DNA of 29,059 nucleotides from RGIG3994 sp964461635. Lineage in GTDB: Bacteria > Bacillota > Clostridia > Oscillospirales > CAG-272. Below, piece by piece: positions 16,035 to 24,254 of this stretch; positions within the stretch are counted from its first letter, which is position 1; the number at the start of each line of letters is the position of its first letter. A program made the position numbers and the translations under genes. The stretch covers positions 1-29,059 of the forward strand of contig CAYWVC010000017.1 in NCBI GenBank assembly GCA_964461635.1, read 5' to 3'. The notes beneath the pieces are model-generated. The model did not search any database, had not been told where the DNA came from, and worked only from the letters and a program-made list of their open reading frames with translations.

Positions 16035-16946
16035 TTATTCGGGAACGTTATCCGAAACGTACGTCAACGTAAGCGTTATGAAGATGTACATTTGGATCAG
16101 GGAGGAAAAAACTCCGAAGTAAAGTGCGATGATGTCGGGTATACCGACGGCGGCAGAGCCGAGGACGTTATAAATCAGCGCCATAACTATTGATCCGCTG
16201 ATCATATTTCCGAAGAGTCTGCAGCCCATCGACACGGGGGTCGAGATCCCCGTTACGACCTTATATATCAGCTTGACGAAGACCGACGCCCCCTCAAGCA
16301 TGGGATTCTTGAATTTTCTTTTGTGATAGATAACGTAGTAGACGTTGATGACCACGAAGATCATAGCGGCAAGGGTCAGGGTAAAGGTCGGATCGGCAGA
16401 GGGTGAGGGCAATCCCGCAAGGTCTGCGATCGCGAAGCCTATCAGGTAGGTTGCCAAGGTAAAGAGCAGAACGTTCAGAAACTCCGAACGGCGCTTCATT
16501 TTGGCTCCGGCGAAGTCCTCTATCCATCCGACGGCGGCTTCAAGTGCCGCTTGCACTCCGCGGGGCTCGTCGGTAAAGCGAGGGATGAAGAAGATGCGCA
16601 GGATCAGTGCCGCGATCAAAATTATCGCCATAACTATCCAGGAGACGAGAACGGTCTCACTGACGTCGTATCCGAGGATGACGATCCCCGTCCTGTCGGC
16701 GAAGATGCTTATGTTGAGCTCCGATCCCTCGTTGCCGAAGATCAGCGAGAGCAGACCGGTGGCGGCGAGCCATCCGCCGACGGCACTCAGGGCGACGAAG
16801 ATCAGTGAGCGCTTGCCGAGCGACTTTTTGCGCTTTTCGTCGGTTTCTTTTTTCTTCTTCCGACGCGTTATCGCGGCGAGCACCGCCCCGATGACCGAGA
16901 GCAGAAGCCCGGCAACGGCAAATATTACGTACAGGTAAGAGGGCAC
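16035..16946 (-). CDS. atpB: ATP synthase F0 a subunit
   Basis: The product is 303 aa. The essential proton/sodium-channel arginine lies in SMGCRLFGNMISG (R243), and the partner Gln is at 285 in SSLIQMYIFITL, the same 42-residue spacing as R210/Q252 of E. coli. The N-terminus has an extra transmembrane helix (about 4-26) and a very basic loop (RRKKKKETDEKRKK) before the core helices. The start is GTG at 16946 with AGGA 8 nt upstream. It begins 4 nt after atpI. It forms the stator half-channels against the c ring in the membrane. Confidence 0.95.
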   Translation of the reverse strand: MPSYLYVIFAVAGLLLSVIGAVLAAITRRKKKKETDEKRKKSLGKRSLIFVALSAVGGWLAATGLLSLIFGNEGSELNISIFADRTGIVILGYDVSETVLVSWIVMAIILIAALILRIFFIPRFTDEPRGVQAALEAAVGWIEDFAGAKMKRRSEFLNVLLFTLATYLIGFAIADLAGLPSPSADPTFTLTLAAMIFVVINVYYVIYHKRKFKNPMLEGASVFVKLIYKVVTGISTPVSMGCRLFGNMISGSIVMALIYNVLGSAAVGIPDIIALYFGVFSSLIQMYIFITLTLTYVSDNVPE

Positions 16947-16950
16947 GGTA

Positions 16951-17232
16951 TCAGTCCTTTCCTTTGTTTTTTTGTCTGATAACGTTCACGCCCGACGCGA
17001 TCGCAAGAGCTAAGGTATATCCGACCGCCGAGAAGGGCAGGAGCCTTAACGAGATCAGCGCGGAGGCAACGAGCAGTATCAGGGGAATGACCGGCTGCAG
17101 GAGCAGGAGCCACGTGCGGCTTCGGCAGAGCGCACCGTTCACGGCGTATCGCAAGAGGAAAAACTGCGCGATCCCGCACGCGATGCCCGCCACCGCGAAG
17201 ACGGCGGCGGTTATGACTTCGGCTGCGGTCAT
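16951..17232 (-). CDS. atpI: AtpI-like small membrane protein
   Basis: The product is 93 aa, with three likely hydrophobic segments and a basic C-terminus (RQKNKGKD). Sequence similarity to ATP synthase protein I is weak by eye, and the name rests mainly on its place directly before atpB. AtpI-type proteins assist c-ring assembly or ion supply in other bacteria. Its ATG overlaps the darA stop as ATGA, and its stop is 4 nt before atpB. Confidence 0.6.
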   Translation of the reverse strand: MTAAEVITAAVFAVAGIACGIAQFFLLRYAVNGALCRSRTWLLLLQPVIPLILLVASALISLRLLPFSAVGYTLALAIASGVNVIRQKNKGKD

Positions 17233-17552
17233 AGCTTTTCGAAACGGTCTACGTCAAGGATGAAAACGGTAGCTCCGCCGACGACGACGTTCTCCTCGTC
17301 CCCGGTATCGAGATCGGAGCCGTAGTTCATCTTACCGAGATTGGTGTGCTCACGCGACGAGCAATGAAGGCGCAGGGTATCAAGCGCCTCGTCGACCCTT
17401 GATTCGTCCAGACCGATGAGCAGAGTGGTGTTTCCGACCATAAGGAAGCCGCCGGTGGTGGCAAGCTTGGTAACGAAGAACCCGGCTCTCATAAGAGCGG
17501 AGAGGGTCTCCACACTGTCCTCATTACGGATGATAGCAAGTAAAAGCTTCAT
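17229..17552 (-). CDS. darA: Cyclic-di-AMP receptor protein (DarA/PstA family)
   Basis: The product is 107 aa, the normal length. The PII-like trimeric protein binds c-di-AMP. The family signature VTKLATTGGFL...GNTTLLIG is intact (about 27-47), as is the C-terminal GGATVFILDVDRFEKL. It is a cytosolic signalling protein whose downstream partner is unknown in other species. ATG 17552 was chosen because the family begins MKL(I/L)(V/L)AI and AAAGGCGG lies upstream; the longer reading from 17621 runs through the promoter. It is the first gene of the ATP synthase transcript and overlaps atpI by the ATGA quartet. Confidence 0.95.
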   Translation of the reverse strand: MKLLLAIIRNEDSVETLSALMRAGFFVTKLATTGGFLMVGNTTLLIGLDESRVDEALDTLRLHCSSREHTNLGKMNYGSDLDTGDEENVVVGGATVFILDVDRFEKL

Positions 17553-17586
17553 AGCGAATTTCCGCCTTTCATTATTAACAATGTAA

Positions 17587-17595
17587 ATTATACCA
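17587..17595 (-). promoter_or_regulatory. Extended -10 promoter of the darA-atp operon
   Basis: On the minus strand TGG-TATAAT lies about 35-43 nt before the darA ATG. No good -35 box is seen 16-18 nt upstream, so activity would rely on the extended -10. It is the only promoter-like sequence seen for the whole darA-atp-rsmI-rsmG run. Confidence 0.65.
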
Positions 17596-17633
17596 TAAAA
17601 TATGCACATTTGGGGGCACATTTACGGAACTAT

Positions 17634-18509
17634 TCAAAAATCGGGTGTGAATTTTTTTGATGCCGACGAGCGCTCCTGACAGTATCCGATAAATCCGAGA
17701 CGCTCGGCGGTGTCAAGCACCGTACGGTATTCGAATTCGGTGATCCTTCGCCGAAGCTCGCGGTGGGGGCTGTCGGCGGCAAAGTCGGGGGTGTATTGAC
17801 TCATAAGGCTGAGCCGTATCTTCTCGACCGGGAGGCTTGAGGCAAGCCGCTCAAGGACCGCCGTCGAATCGTGCCGCCCTCCCGGGAGCACGAGATGACG
17901 GACTATCAGACCGCGTTGCGCGATGCCGTCGGCATTCTCCGCGAACTTGCCGACCTGTCGGTACATCTCACGCAGGGCGAGGATGGCTACCTCCGGATAA
18001 TCGGGAGCTCCCGAGTAGCGTTCGGCAAGCGTCGGGGAGGCGTACTTGAGATCGGGGAGATATACGTCCACCAATCCCTCAAGCCGCCGAAGCGTTTCTA
18101 CCCGCTCGTAGCCGCCGCTGTTCCAGACTATCGGGAGTCCGAATGACCGCTTAAGCTCTTTAAGCAGCGGGATCAGACGCTCGGAATAATGCGTCGGGGT
18201 AACGAGGTCGATGCAATGCACTCCCCCCTCGACCAATCGGGCGATGCCGTCAAGGAGCTCCGCGTCGCTCATATCGGTGCCCGCCGCGCAGTGGCTGAGC
18301 TCGTGATTCTGGCAGAATACGCACCTCAGTGAACAGCCGGAGAAAAATACGGCTCCCGCACCGCGCGTGCCCGACAGACAGGGCTCCTCCCAACGGTGGA
18401 CCATCAGCTTTGCCACGCGAAAGCCGTCGGGAGCACCGCAATAGCCGAGCTTGCCGCCCGCGCGATCGGCGCGGCAGAGCCGCGGACAAAGCTCACAAAG
18501 CTCGCTCAT
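17634..18509 (-). CDS. Radical SAM protein, PflX-like (COG1313 type)
   Basis: The product is 291 aa. The radical SAM cluster motif is CSLRCVFC (about 59-66), giving the CxxxCxxC that binds the 4Fe-4S cluster and SAM. An N-terminal Cys-rich block (CELCPRLC...GYCGAP) matches the PflX-like group related to pyruvate formate-lyase activating enzymes. The substrate of this group is not established, and no glycyl-radical enzyme is nearby. Its ATG overlaps the folA stop (ATGA) with no clear ribosome site, so it is translationally coupled. It ends the thyA-folA group, 39 nt before the darA promoter. Confidence 0.85.
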   Translation of the reverse strand: MSELCELCPRLCRADRAGGKLGYCGAPDGFRVAKLMVHRWEEPCLSGTRGAGAVFFSGCSLRCVFCQNHELSHCAAGTDMSDAELLDGIARLVEGGVHCIDLVTPTHYSERLIPLLKELKRSFGLPIVWNSGGYERVETLRRLEGLVDVYLPDLKYASPTLAERYSGAPDYPEVAILALREMYRQVGKFAENADGIAQRGLIVRHLVLPGGRHDSTAVLERLASSLPVEKIRLSLMSQYTPDFAADSPHRELRRRITEFEYRTVLDTAERLGFIGYCQERSSASKKFTPDF

Positions 18510-19021
18510 AGCACGACGTCGCTTTTCGGCGCAAGGTTGCGGTAAACGCAGAAACGGAGCTCAAGCCCGCCCGAAACGACGGGCTCGGATTCCGATGCAA
18601 GCTCCCAACCCTCTCGCCGATCAAGATCGGGGAAGAACACCGTCGCGCCTCCGTCGGCGTTGACGCGGGTCACGTAAGCCTCGGTGCAAAGGTCGCACAG
18701 CAGGCGGTAGACCGTTCCTCCGCCGATCACGAACACGTCGTCGGGCGGGTACTTCGCGATCTCCGCAAGCAGGGAAGGGAGGTCGCGGCAGACCGTCAGC
18801 CCCTCCTGCGGGGGGAGCTCAACGTCCGACAGAACGATGTTGGCAAGCCTGCCGCGCAGGGGTCTGCCACCTGGGAAGGAGCGCAGGGTGTTGAGCCCCA
18901 TCACGACCGCCTTGCCGAGAGTCTTCTCACGAAAATACTTCATATCCTCGGGGATGGAGAAGAGGAGCCCGTTGTCTTTCCCAATCCCCCATTTTTGATC
19001 GACGGCAACTATACTTTTCAT
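18506..19021 (-). CDS. folA: Dihydrofolate reductase
   Basis: The product is 171 aa and reduces dihydrofolate to tetrahydrofolate with NADPH. The usual landmarks are present: WGIGKDNGLLFSIPEDMKYF (substrate and NADPH loop), the VVMGLNTLRSFPGGRPL segment and VIGGGTVYRLL. Its ATG overlaps the thyA stop as ATGA, with GGTGG just upstream. The pairing is functional, because ThyA produces dihydrofolate that FolA recycles. Confidence 0.96.
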   Translation of the reverse strand: MKSIVAVDQKWGIGKDNGLLFSIPEDMKYFREKTLGKAVVMGLNTLRSFPGGRPLRGRLANIVLSDVELPPQEGLTVCRDLPSLLAEIAKYPPDDVFVIGGGTVYRLLCDLCTEAYVTRVNADGGATVFFPDLDRREGWELASESEPVVSGGLELRFCVYRNLAPKSDVVL

Positions 19022-19848
19022 ATAGCCACCGGAATTTTGTCCTCAAGCTTTGTGAACCGATAGTCCTCAAGCTCAAAGTCATCGACGGTGAAGGAGTAGA
19101 AGTCCTTCACGTCGGGATTAATTCTGAAGGTCGGCGCGGGGTAGCACGGATTTTTAAGTATCTTTTCGACGATGGGCACGTGGCGGTCGTAGATATGCGC
19201 GTCGGCGATAACGTGTACGAATTCGCCCGGGACAAGCCCCGATACCTGTGCCATCATATGCACGAGCACGGCGTATTGCACCACGTTCCAATTGTTGGCG
19301 GTCAGAAAGTCGTTTGAGCGCTGATTGAGTATGGCGTTCAGACGGTTGCCCGTCACGTTGAAGGTCATACCGTAGGCGCAGGGATACAGCCCCATCTCGG
19401 ACAGGTCGGCGTGAACGTAAAGGTTGGTCATTATCCGTCGGGATTGCGGGTTGTGCTTCAGATCGAAGAGCACGCGATCGACCTGATCGAACATACCCTC
19501 CTTATATTTATGCTTTACCCCGAGCTGATAGCCGTACGCCTTCCCGATCGAGCCGCTTTCGTCCGCCCAAGAGTCCCAGATGTGGGAATTGAGCTCGTGA
19601 ACGTTGTTGGATTTCTTCTGCCAGATCCAAAGCAGCTCGTCGATGCAGGAGCGGAATGCCGTTCGGCGAAGGGTGATGATCGGGAATTCGGCGGCAAGGT
19701 CGTAGCGGTTGACGATGCAAAATCGCTTTACCGTGTGCGCGGGGGCTCCGTCCTCCCAATGCGGGCGGACCTCAAGCTCCCCGTCGGAGAAGCCGTTATC
19801 GAGTATATCGCGGCAATTGGATATAAATATTTCGTCGGCTCTGCTCAT
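19018..19848 (-). CDS. thyA: Thymidylate synthase, clostridial variant
   Basis: The product is 276 aa and makes dTMP from dUMP with methylene-tetrahydrofolate. The catalytic cysteine is C157 in LYPCAYGMTFNV, where classical ThyA has PCH; here the His after Cys is Ala. NQRSNDFLTANNWNVVQYA (substrate-binding Arg-Ser and Asn) and the segment VIADAHIYDRH confirm the fold. This PCAY form recurs in Bacillota ThyA to my knowledge, so it is a variant and not a decayed copy. It starts 18 nt after rpoD and is coupled to folA. Confidence 0.94.
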   Translation of the reverse strand: MSRADEIFISNCRDILDNGFSDGELEVRPHWEDGAPAHTVKRFCIVNRYDLAAEFPIITLRRTAFRSCIDELLWIWQKKSNNVHELNSHIWDSWADESGSIGKAYGYQLGVKHKYKEGMFDQVDRVLFDLKHNPQSRRIMTNLYVHADLSEMGLYPCAYGMTFNVTGNRLNAILNQRSNDFLTANNWNVVQYAVLVHMMAQVSGLVPGEFVHVIADAHIYDRHVPIVEKILKNPCYPAPTFRINPDVKDFYSFTVDDFELEDYRFTKLEDKIPVAI

Positions 19849-19866
19849 AAAGGCACCCCCGAATGC

Positions 19867-21051
19867 TCAGTCAAGGAAGCCCTTGAGGTGACGTGCACGG
19901 CTCGGATGGCGGAGCTTGCGAAGCGCCTTGGCTTCTATCTGGCGTATACGCTCACGGGTGATGTCGAATTCCTTGCCGACCTCCTCCAGCGTTCTCGTTC
20001 TGCCGTCGTAGAGCCCGAAGCGGAGCTTGATCACGTGCTCCTCACGTGGGGTAAGGGTATGGAGCTCGCGCTCTATCACCTCGCGCAGAATGGTGGCGGA
20101 GGCGGCGTCGGCGGGAGCGGGGGTGTCCTCGTCGGGAATGAAATCGCCGAGGTGACTGTCCTCTTCCTCGCCTATCGGGGTCTCAAGCGAAACGGGGTCC
20201 TGCGCTATCTTCATAATTTCGCGCACACGGTCGGCGCTCATTCCCATCTTCTCCCCGATCTCCTCGGCGGTGGGCTCACGCCCGAGCTCCTGAAGCATCT
20301 GGCGCGAGTAGCGCGATACCTTGTGTATCGTTTCGACCATATGAACGGGAATGCGGATGGTGCGCGCCTGATCGGCAATGGCGCGGGTGATCGCCTGTCT
20401 GATCCACCAGGTGGCGTAGGTCGAGAATTTGTAGCCCTTCTGATAATCGAACTTTTCAACCGCCTTCATCAGTCCGAGGTTGCCCTCCTGAATGAGGTCG
20501 AGGAAGAACATCCCCTTGCCGACGTAGCGCTTCGCTATACTGACGACGAGTCGCAGGTTGGCTTCGACGAGCTTGTTTTTCGCATCCTCGTCCCCGTCCG
20601 ACATACGGCGGGCAAGCTCCTTTTCTTCTTCAACGTCAAGCAACGGCACCTTGCCGATCTCCTTGAGGTACATACGCACGGGGTCGTCGATCGACAGTCC
20701 CTCCTGCTCAAGGATGCGCTCCATACTCTCGGAGGTATCGAATTTCGACACCTCGTGCTCGATCTCGGATATCTCGGATTGCGACATATCCATCGGCAAC
20801 GGGATCCCGTTGCTCTCCAACGTGTCGTAGAGCTTGTCGGTATCGTAGTCGTATTCCTCCATAGCCTCCTCAAGATCGGCGAGCGATAGATCGCCCTTCT
20901 TGCCCTTGGCTATGATATCGTTCATATTGACCTTTTTTCCCACGTCGGGGAGGTCGGGCAAAATGTCATCAAGAGTGCTTTCGGTGTGATTCAGCTCCTT
21001 TTCTGCGCTTTCAATAGTCATTTCGTTTTCTTCGTCATTGAATTTTTCCAT
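19867..21051 (-). CDS. rpoD: Primary sigma factor RpoD/SigA
   Basis: The product is 394 aa, close to the 370-390 of other Bacillota SigA. An acidic N-terminal region 1.1-like segment (about 1-115) is followed by region 1.2 (DPVRMYLKEIG), region 2 (GNLGLMKAVEKFDY...FSTYATWWIRQAITRAI, the -10 reader), region 3 (VHMVETIHK...) and region 4 with the C-terminal helix-turn-helix (TLEEVGKEFDITRERIRQIEAKALRKLRHP, the -35 reader). ATG 21051 has GAGGG 8 nt upstream. It follows dnaG by 16 nt. Confidence 0.97.
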   Translation of the reverse strand: MEKFNDEENEMTIESAEKELNHTESTLDDILPDLPDVGKKVNMNDIIAKGKKGDLSLADLEEAMEEYDYDTDKLYDTLESNGIPLPMDMSQSEISEIEHEVSKFDTSESMERILEQEGLSIDDPVRMYLKEIGKVPLLDVEEEKELARRMSDGDEDAKNKLVEANLRLVVSIAKRYVGKGMFFLDLIQEGNLGLMKAVEKFDYQKGYKFSTYATWWIRQAITRAIADQARTIRIPVHMVETIHKVSRYSRQMLQELGREPTAEEIGEKMGMSADRVREIMKIAQDPVSLETPIGEEEDSHLGDFIPDEDTPAPADAASATILREVIERELHTLTPREEHVIKLRFGLYDGRTRTLEEVGKEFDITRERIRQIEAKALRKLRHPSRARHLKGFLD

Positions 21052-21067
21052 GTCGGATCCCTCTTCT

Positions 21068-22852
21068 TTATGTATTCTTGTTTTTGTTTTTCATAATAAG
21101 ATCGCGCTTGGCTTCAAAAGCCGCCAAGCGGTCGCCGCTCTCCTTCGCGGTCTGACGGATGCGCTCAAGCTTCAGCGTATCGACCGAGGAGGCAAGCACC
21201 GCCTCGCCGTTCTCGCTCAGCATTGCGCGCTCACGGATCATCCGCTGCATACGCCCCATTTCGTCGGGGGTGAAGCGCTCGCCGAGCAACGAAACGTCAA
21301 AGCCGCGATCGGTAGCCTCCAGCTCCATTATCGCGTCGAATATCCGTCTGCCGAGCTCGGTGACGAAATCGCCCGAGTGAAGCTCCACCCGCCCGCAGGT
21401 GACGGCGGCGCGGTGCTCCGGGTAAAGGAGCAGAAGTCCGAGGATCGTTTCCTCCGCCGACGCCGCCCCGACGTTCTTCGCCGTGTCGGGGTTGACCCGG
21501 TCGCCGATGCCGCGTGCCGAGGCGTAGGCGTCGAGCGAGAGCTTCTTCTTCTCGTTTCTCACCATTCGCCGCCGCGCCATCGCAACGTCGTCGGCAAGGA
21601 TCCGCTTTTCTATCTCAAGCAGCTTGGCGGCTTCGTCAAGGGCAAGCTCACGCTCCACACCCGAGGATGCCGCGGCGATCACGGCGCAGATCTCCTTTGC
21701 CGCGGCAAGCTTGCCGTCGGGAAGCGAGATATCGTGCTTTTTCAGTATCGTGTCGGCTCGGTAGGAGAACTTCGATCGGCTGCCGTCGAGCAAGCGCTCA
21801 AACGCCGAGGCACCGAATTTCCCGATGAACTCGTCGGGGTCCTTCGCATCGCGCACGACGAGCACCCGAACGTCCACCCCCACCTCGGTCAAAAGCGAGA
21901 TGGCGCGCTCGGTCGCACGCTGTCCCGCCTCGTCGCTGTCGTAGGTCAGGACGACCTTTTTCGTATATTTGGCAATCAGTCTCGCCTGATCGGAGGTCAG
22001 AGCCGTTCCGAGACCCGCAACGGCATTTCCGAAGCCCGCGGCGTGAAGGGCTATAACGTCCATATACCCCTCGCAAAGTATCAGCCGCTCCGCACAGCAG
22101 TCCTTCGCGTAATTTAAGGCGAAGAGGTTCTTGCCCTTCTTGTACGCCGGGGTGTCGTTGGTGTTCAGATATTTCGGCTTGCTGTCGTCCATTACCCGTC
22201 CGCCGAAGGCGATCACCGAGCCCGAGGTCCCGATTATCGGGAACATAACCCGGTTGCGGAAAATGGAATAGGGTTTGCCGGTGCGCTGACTGACAGCCTC
22301 CAGATACCCCGCCGTAAGCTCGCCGTCGGTGTATCCCTGCCGCTTCATATAGTCTATGAGCGCGTAGGGGGAATTCGGCGCGAAGCCGAGCCCGAAGCGC
22401 TTGATGACGGCGGGCGCAAGCCGGCGCTTTTCGGTAAGGTATTCAAGCCCGACGCGCCCCTCGGAGGAGAAGAGCACCTCACGGAAATATCTTGCCGCGC
22501 AAAGGTTCATATCAAGTATGCGTCGGCGCGACGGTCCGCGATCGCTCTCGCTCTCACGCGCCGAGACGGGGATATTTATTCCCGCTCGCGCGGCAAGGTA
22601 CTCAAGCGCGTCGGCGTAGTCAAGGTTGCGGTACTTCATAGTGAAGGTTATCACGTCACCGCCAGCTCCGCAGCCGAAGCAATAAAAGCTCTGCGTCGAC
22701 GGGTAGACGGTGAAGGACGGGGTCTTTTCGTTGTGAAAGGGACAGAGCCCCTTGACGTTCGATCCCGCGCGCTTAAGCTCTACGGCCTCGGCGATAACGT
22801 CCTCTATATCGTTTCGGTCGCGTATTTCAAGCACAAGCTCCCGCGGTATCAA
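21068..22852 (-). CDS. dnaG: DNA primase
   Basis: The product is 594 aa from a TTG start. The CHC2 zinc site is C37, H40, C58 and C61. The TOPRIM catalytic core has CEGYMDVIALH and the acidic VLTYDSDEAG. A C-terminal region of about 150 residues would bind helicase. I chose TTG 22852 because family members start with (M)IPRE(F/L)V and GGAGG lies 8 nt upstream. Readings from 22945 overlap dgt by 97 nt and add non-family residues. The TTG overlaps the dgt stop as TTGA, so the two are coupled. Confidence 0.95.
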   Translation of the reverse strand: MIPRELVLEIRDRNDIEDVIAEAVELKRAGSNVKGLCPFHNEKTPSFTVYPSTQSFYCFGCGAGGDVITFTMKYRNLDYADALEYLAARAGINIPVSARESESDRGPSRRRILDMNLCAARYFREVLFSSEGRVGLEYLTEKRRLAPAVIKRFGLGFAPNSPYALIDYMKRQGYTDGELTAGYLEAVSQRTGKPYSIFRNRVMFPIIGTSGSVIAFGGRVMDDSKPKYLNTNDTPAYKKGKNLFALNYAKDCCAERLILCEGYMDVIALHAAGFGNAVAGLGTALTSDQARLIAKYTKKVVLTYDSDEAGQRATERAISLLTEVGVDVRVLVVRDAKDPDEFIGKFGASAFERLLDGSRSKFSYRADTILKKHDISLPDGKLAAAKEICAVIAAASSGVERELALDEAAKLLEIEKRILADDVAMARRRMVRNEKKKLSLDAYASARGIGDRVNPDTAKNVGAASAEETILGLLLLYPEHRAAVTCGRVELHSGDFVTELGRRIFDAIMELEATDRGFDVSLLGERFTPDEMGRMQRMIRERAMLSENGEAVLASSVDTLKLERIRQTAKESGDRLAAFEAKRDLIMKNKNKNT

Positions 22853-23862
22853 TTTAACCCCCTCCAGACCTCGGGGATGAAGAGCCGACGGTATGTCTCT
22901 ATCGCGTATCGGTCGGTCATTCCGGCGACGAAATCGCACACGCACCGCCCGACCTCCTCGGTCTCAAGCTCGTCGTGATAAACTCCGGGGAGCTCGTCGG
23001 GGTGGCGAACGTAATATTCGTAGAGCCTTGCCACAAGCTCCTTCGCCTTGCCCTCCTCGCCCTTCACCTGCGGGTTAAGGTATACGCGCTCGAACATAAA
23101 GCTGTGAAGACGCTCGGTAGCGTCCCAGACCTCGGGGTCCATCAGTATGTCGTTTTTGTTTGCGCTGGCGGATATGAGCGACGATACCATAGTGTCGATG
23201 CGGTCGGAGTGCGTCTGACCGAGGATCTCGCGCAGGTCGGCGGGAATATCCTCCACCGAGAGGACGCCGGCGCGACAGGCATCGTCGATATCGTGATTGA
23301 TGTAAGCTATGCGGTCGGCGCGCTTGACGACCAATCCCTCAAGCGTTGCGGCGCGAGTCTCCTCCTTCGTGTGGTTGACGATCCCGTCGCGGACCTCCCA
23401 AGTAAGGTTTAACCCCTTGCCGTCGCGCTCAAGCTTGTCCACCACGCGAAGACTCTGACGGTAGTGTGAGAAGTCGGGGGAGTAGCATTCGCGCATAACC
23501 GCCTCGCCCGCGTGACCGAAGGGCGTGTGACCGAGGTCGTGACCGAGCGCGATCGCCTCGGTAAGATCCTCGTTAAGCCGCAAGCCTCGCGCGATCGTGC
23601 GCGCGATCTGCGTGACCTCCAAGGTGTGGGTTAGTCTCGTGCGGTAGTGATCCCCGACGGGAGCCAGGAACACCTGCGTTTTGTTCATCAACCGACGGAA
23701 GGACTGACAGTGGATTATGCGGTCGCGGTCGCGCTGAAATTCGGTGCGCATCGGACAGGGCTCGCAAGGCTGCTCACGTCCCCTTGTGTTTGCCGAAAAA
23801 CAAGCGTACGGCGAGAGGGTCAGCTTTTCGCTCATCTCGGTTATTTCTCTGATTTTTTCCAT
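22849..23862 (-). CDS. dgt: dGTP triphosphohydrolase (HD domain)
   Basis: The product is 337 aa. The HD-domain metal residues are visible: H in YRTRLTHTLEV, then HDLGHTPFGHAGE. The enzyme hydrolyses dGTP to deoxyguanosine and triphosphate, shaping the dNTP pool. ATG 23862 has CGGAGG 6 nt upstream. It heads the dgt-dnaG-rpoD run, a common Clostridia arrangement. The AT-rich stretch upstream (23880-23950) is where its promoter should be, but I could not pick convincing boxes. Confidence 0.95.
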   Translation of the reverse strand: MEKIREITEMSEKLTLSPYACFSANTRGREQPCEPCPMRTEFQRDRDRIIHCQSFRRLMNKTQVFLAPVGDHYRTRLTHTLEVTQIARTIARGLRLNEDLTEAIALGHDLGHTPFGHAGEAVMRECYSPDFSHYRQSLRVVDKLERDGKGLNLTWEVRDGIVNHTKEETRAATLEGLVVKRADRIAYINHDIDDACRAGVLSVEDIPADLREILGQTHSDRIDTMVSSLISASANKNDILMDPEVWDATERLHSFMFERVYLNPQVKGEEGKAKELVARLYEYYVRHPDELPGVYHDELETEEVGRCVCDFVAGMTDRYAIETYRRLFIPEVWRGLN

Positions 23863-24254
23863 TAATTGCCTCCGCTCAAGGTATTATTTCCTCATCTATA
23901 ATTAATATACGCAGAAAAAATCGAAAATGCTTCTTTTTTTACAAAAAAATTCGTCTGCCGACGCAAGATCGCCGTTTTAAGCCATTTTGAAGCCCAAACG
24001 GGATAATCTGCACAAACCTTGGCGGCAGAAAATGTGCACCCTGCCACCGTTCAAGCCTATGTTGCCAAAAAAGTCGCGCCGCGCTTGTGCAAAAGGCACA
24101 AACAAAATCGGGCGGGACAAGTCCGAAACGGCTTCGACACACTCGCGCCGGACAGCGAGAAAAGAAAAAAGGACTTGACAGGGGCTTGCATTTGGTGTAA
24201 AATAGTTTAGTATCAATAGGTATAGCCTGTATTCGCAAGGAGGGAGTTTTTCCT
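23863..24254. other. Divergent intergenic region between dgt and the solute-binding lipoprotein
   Basis: This 392-nt region has no supported gene. It holds the AT-rich upstream of dgt (23880-23950), a GC-richer middle stretch with only weak inverted repeats (e.g. TTGTGC/GCACAA in 24080-24100), and the plus-strand promoter of the lipoprotein gene at 24175. Short ORFs here overlap one another and look like shadows. A small RNA cannot be excluded, but no recognisable fold was seen. Confidence 0.6.
24175..24203 (+). promoter_or_regulatory. Sigma-A promoter of the solute-binding lipoprotein
   Basis: A consensus TTGACA (24175-24180), a 17-nt spacer and TAAAAT (24198-24203) lie on the plus strand. 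The start is expected near 24210, followed by a 45-nt leader with AAGGAGGGAG before the ATG at 24255. This is the best promoter in the window. Confidence 0.9.

Noticed and set aside
18510..19021. Promoter or terminator between thyA, folA and the radical SAM gene
   Set aside because: The genes overlap by ATGA quartets, leaving no room for independent signals between them.
23977..24216. Several 60-80 codon open frames in the dgt/lipoprotein intergenic region
   Set aside because: They overlap each other on both strands, lack good ribosome sites and show no family features; one runs over the promoter at 24175.
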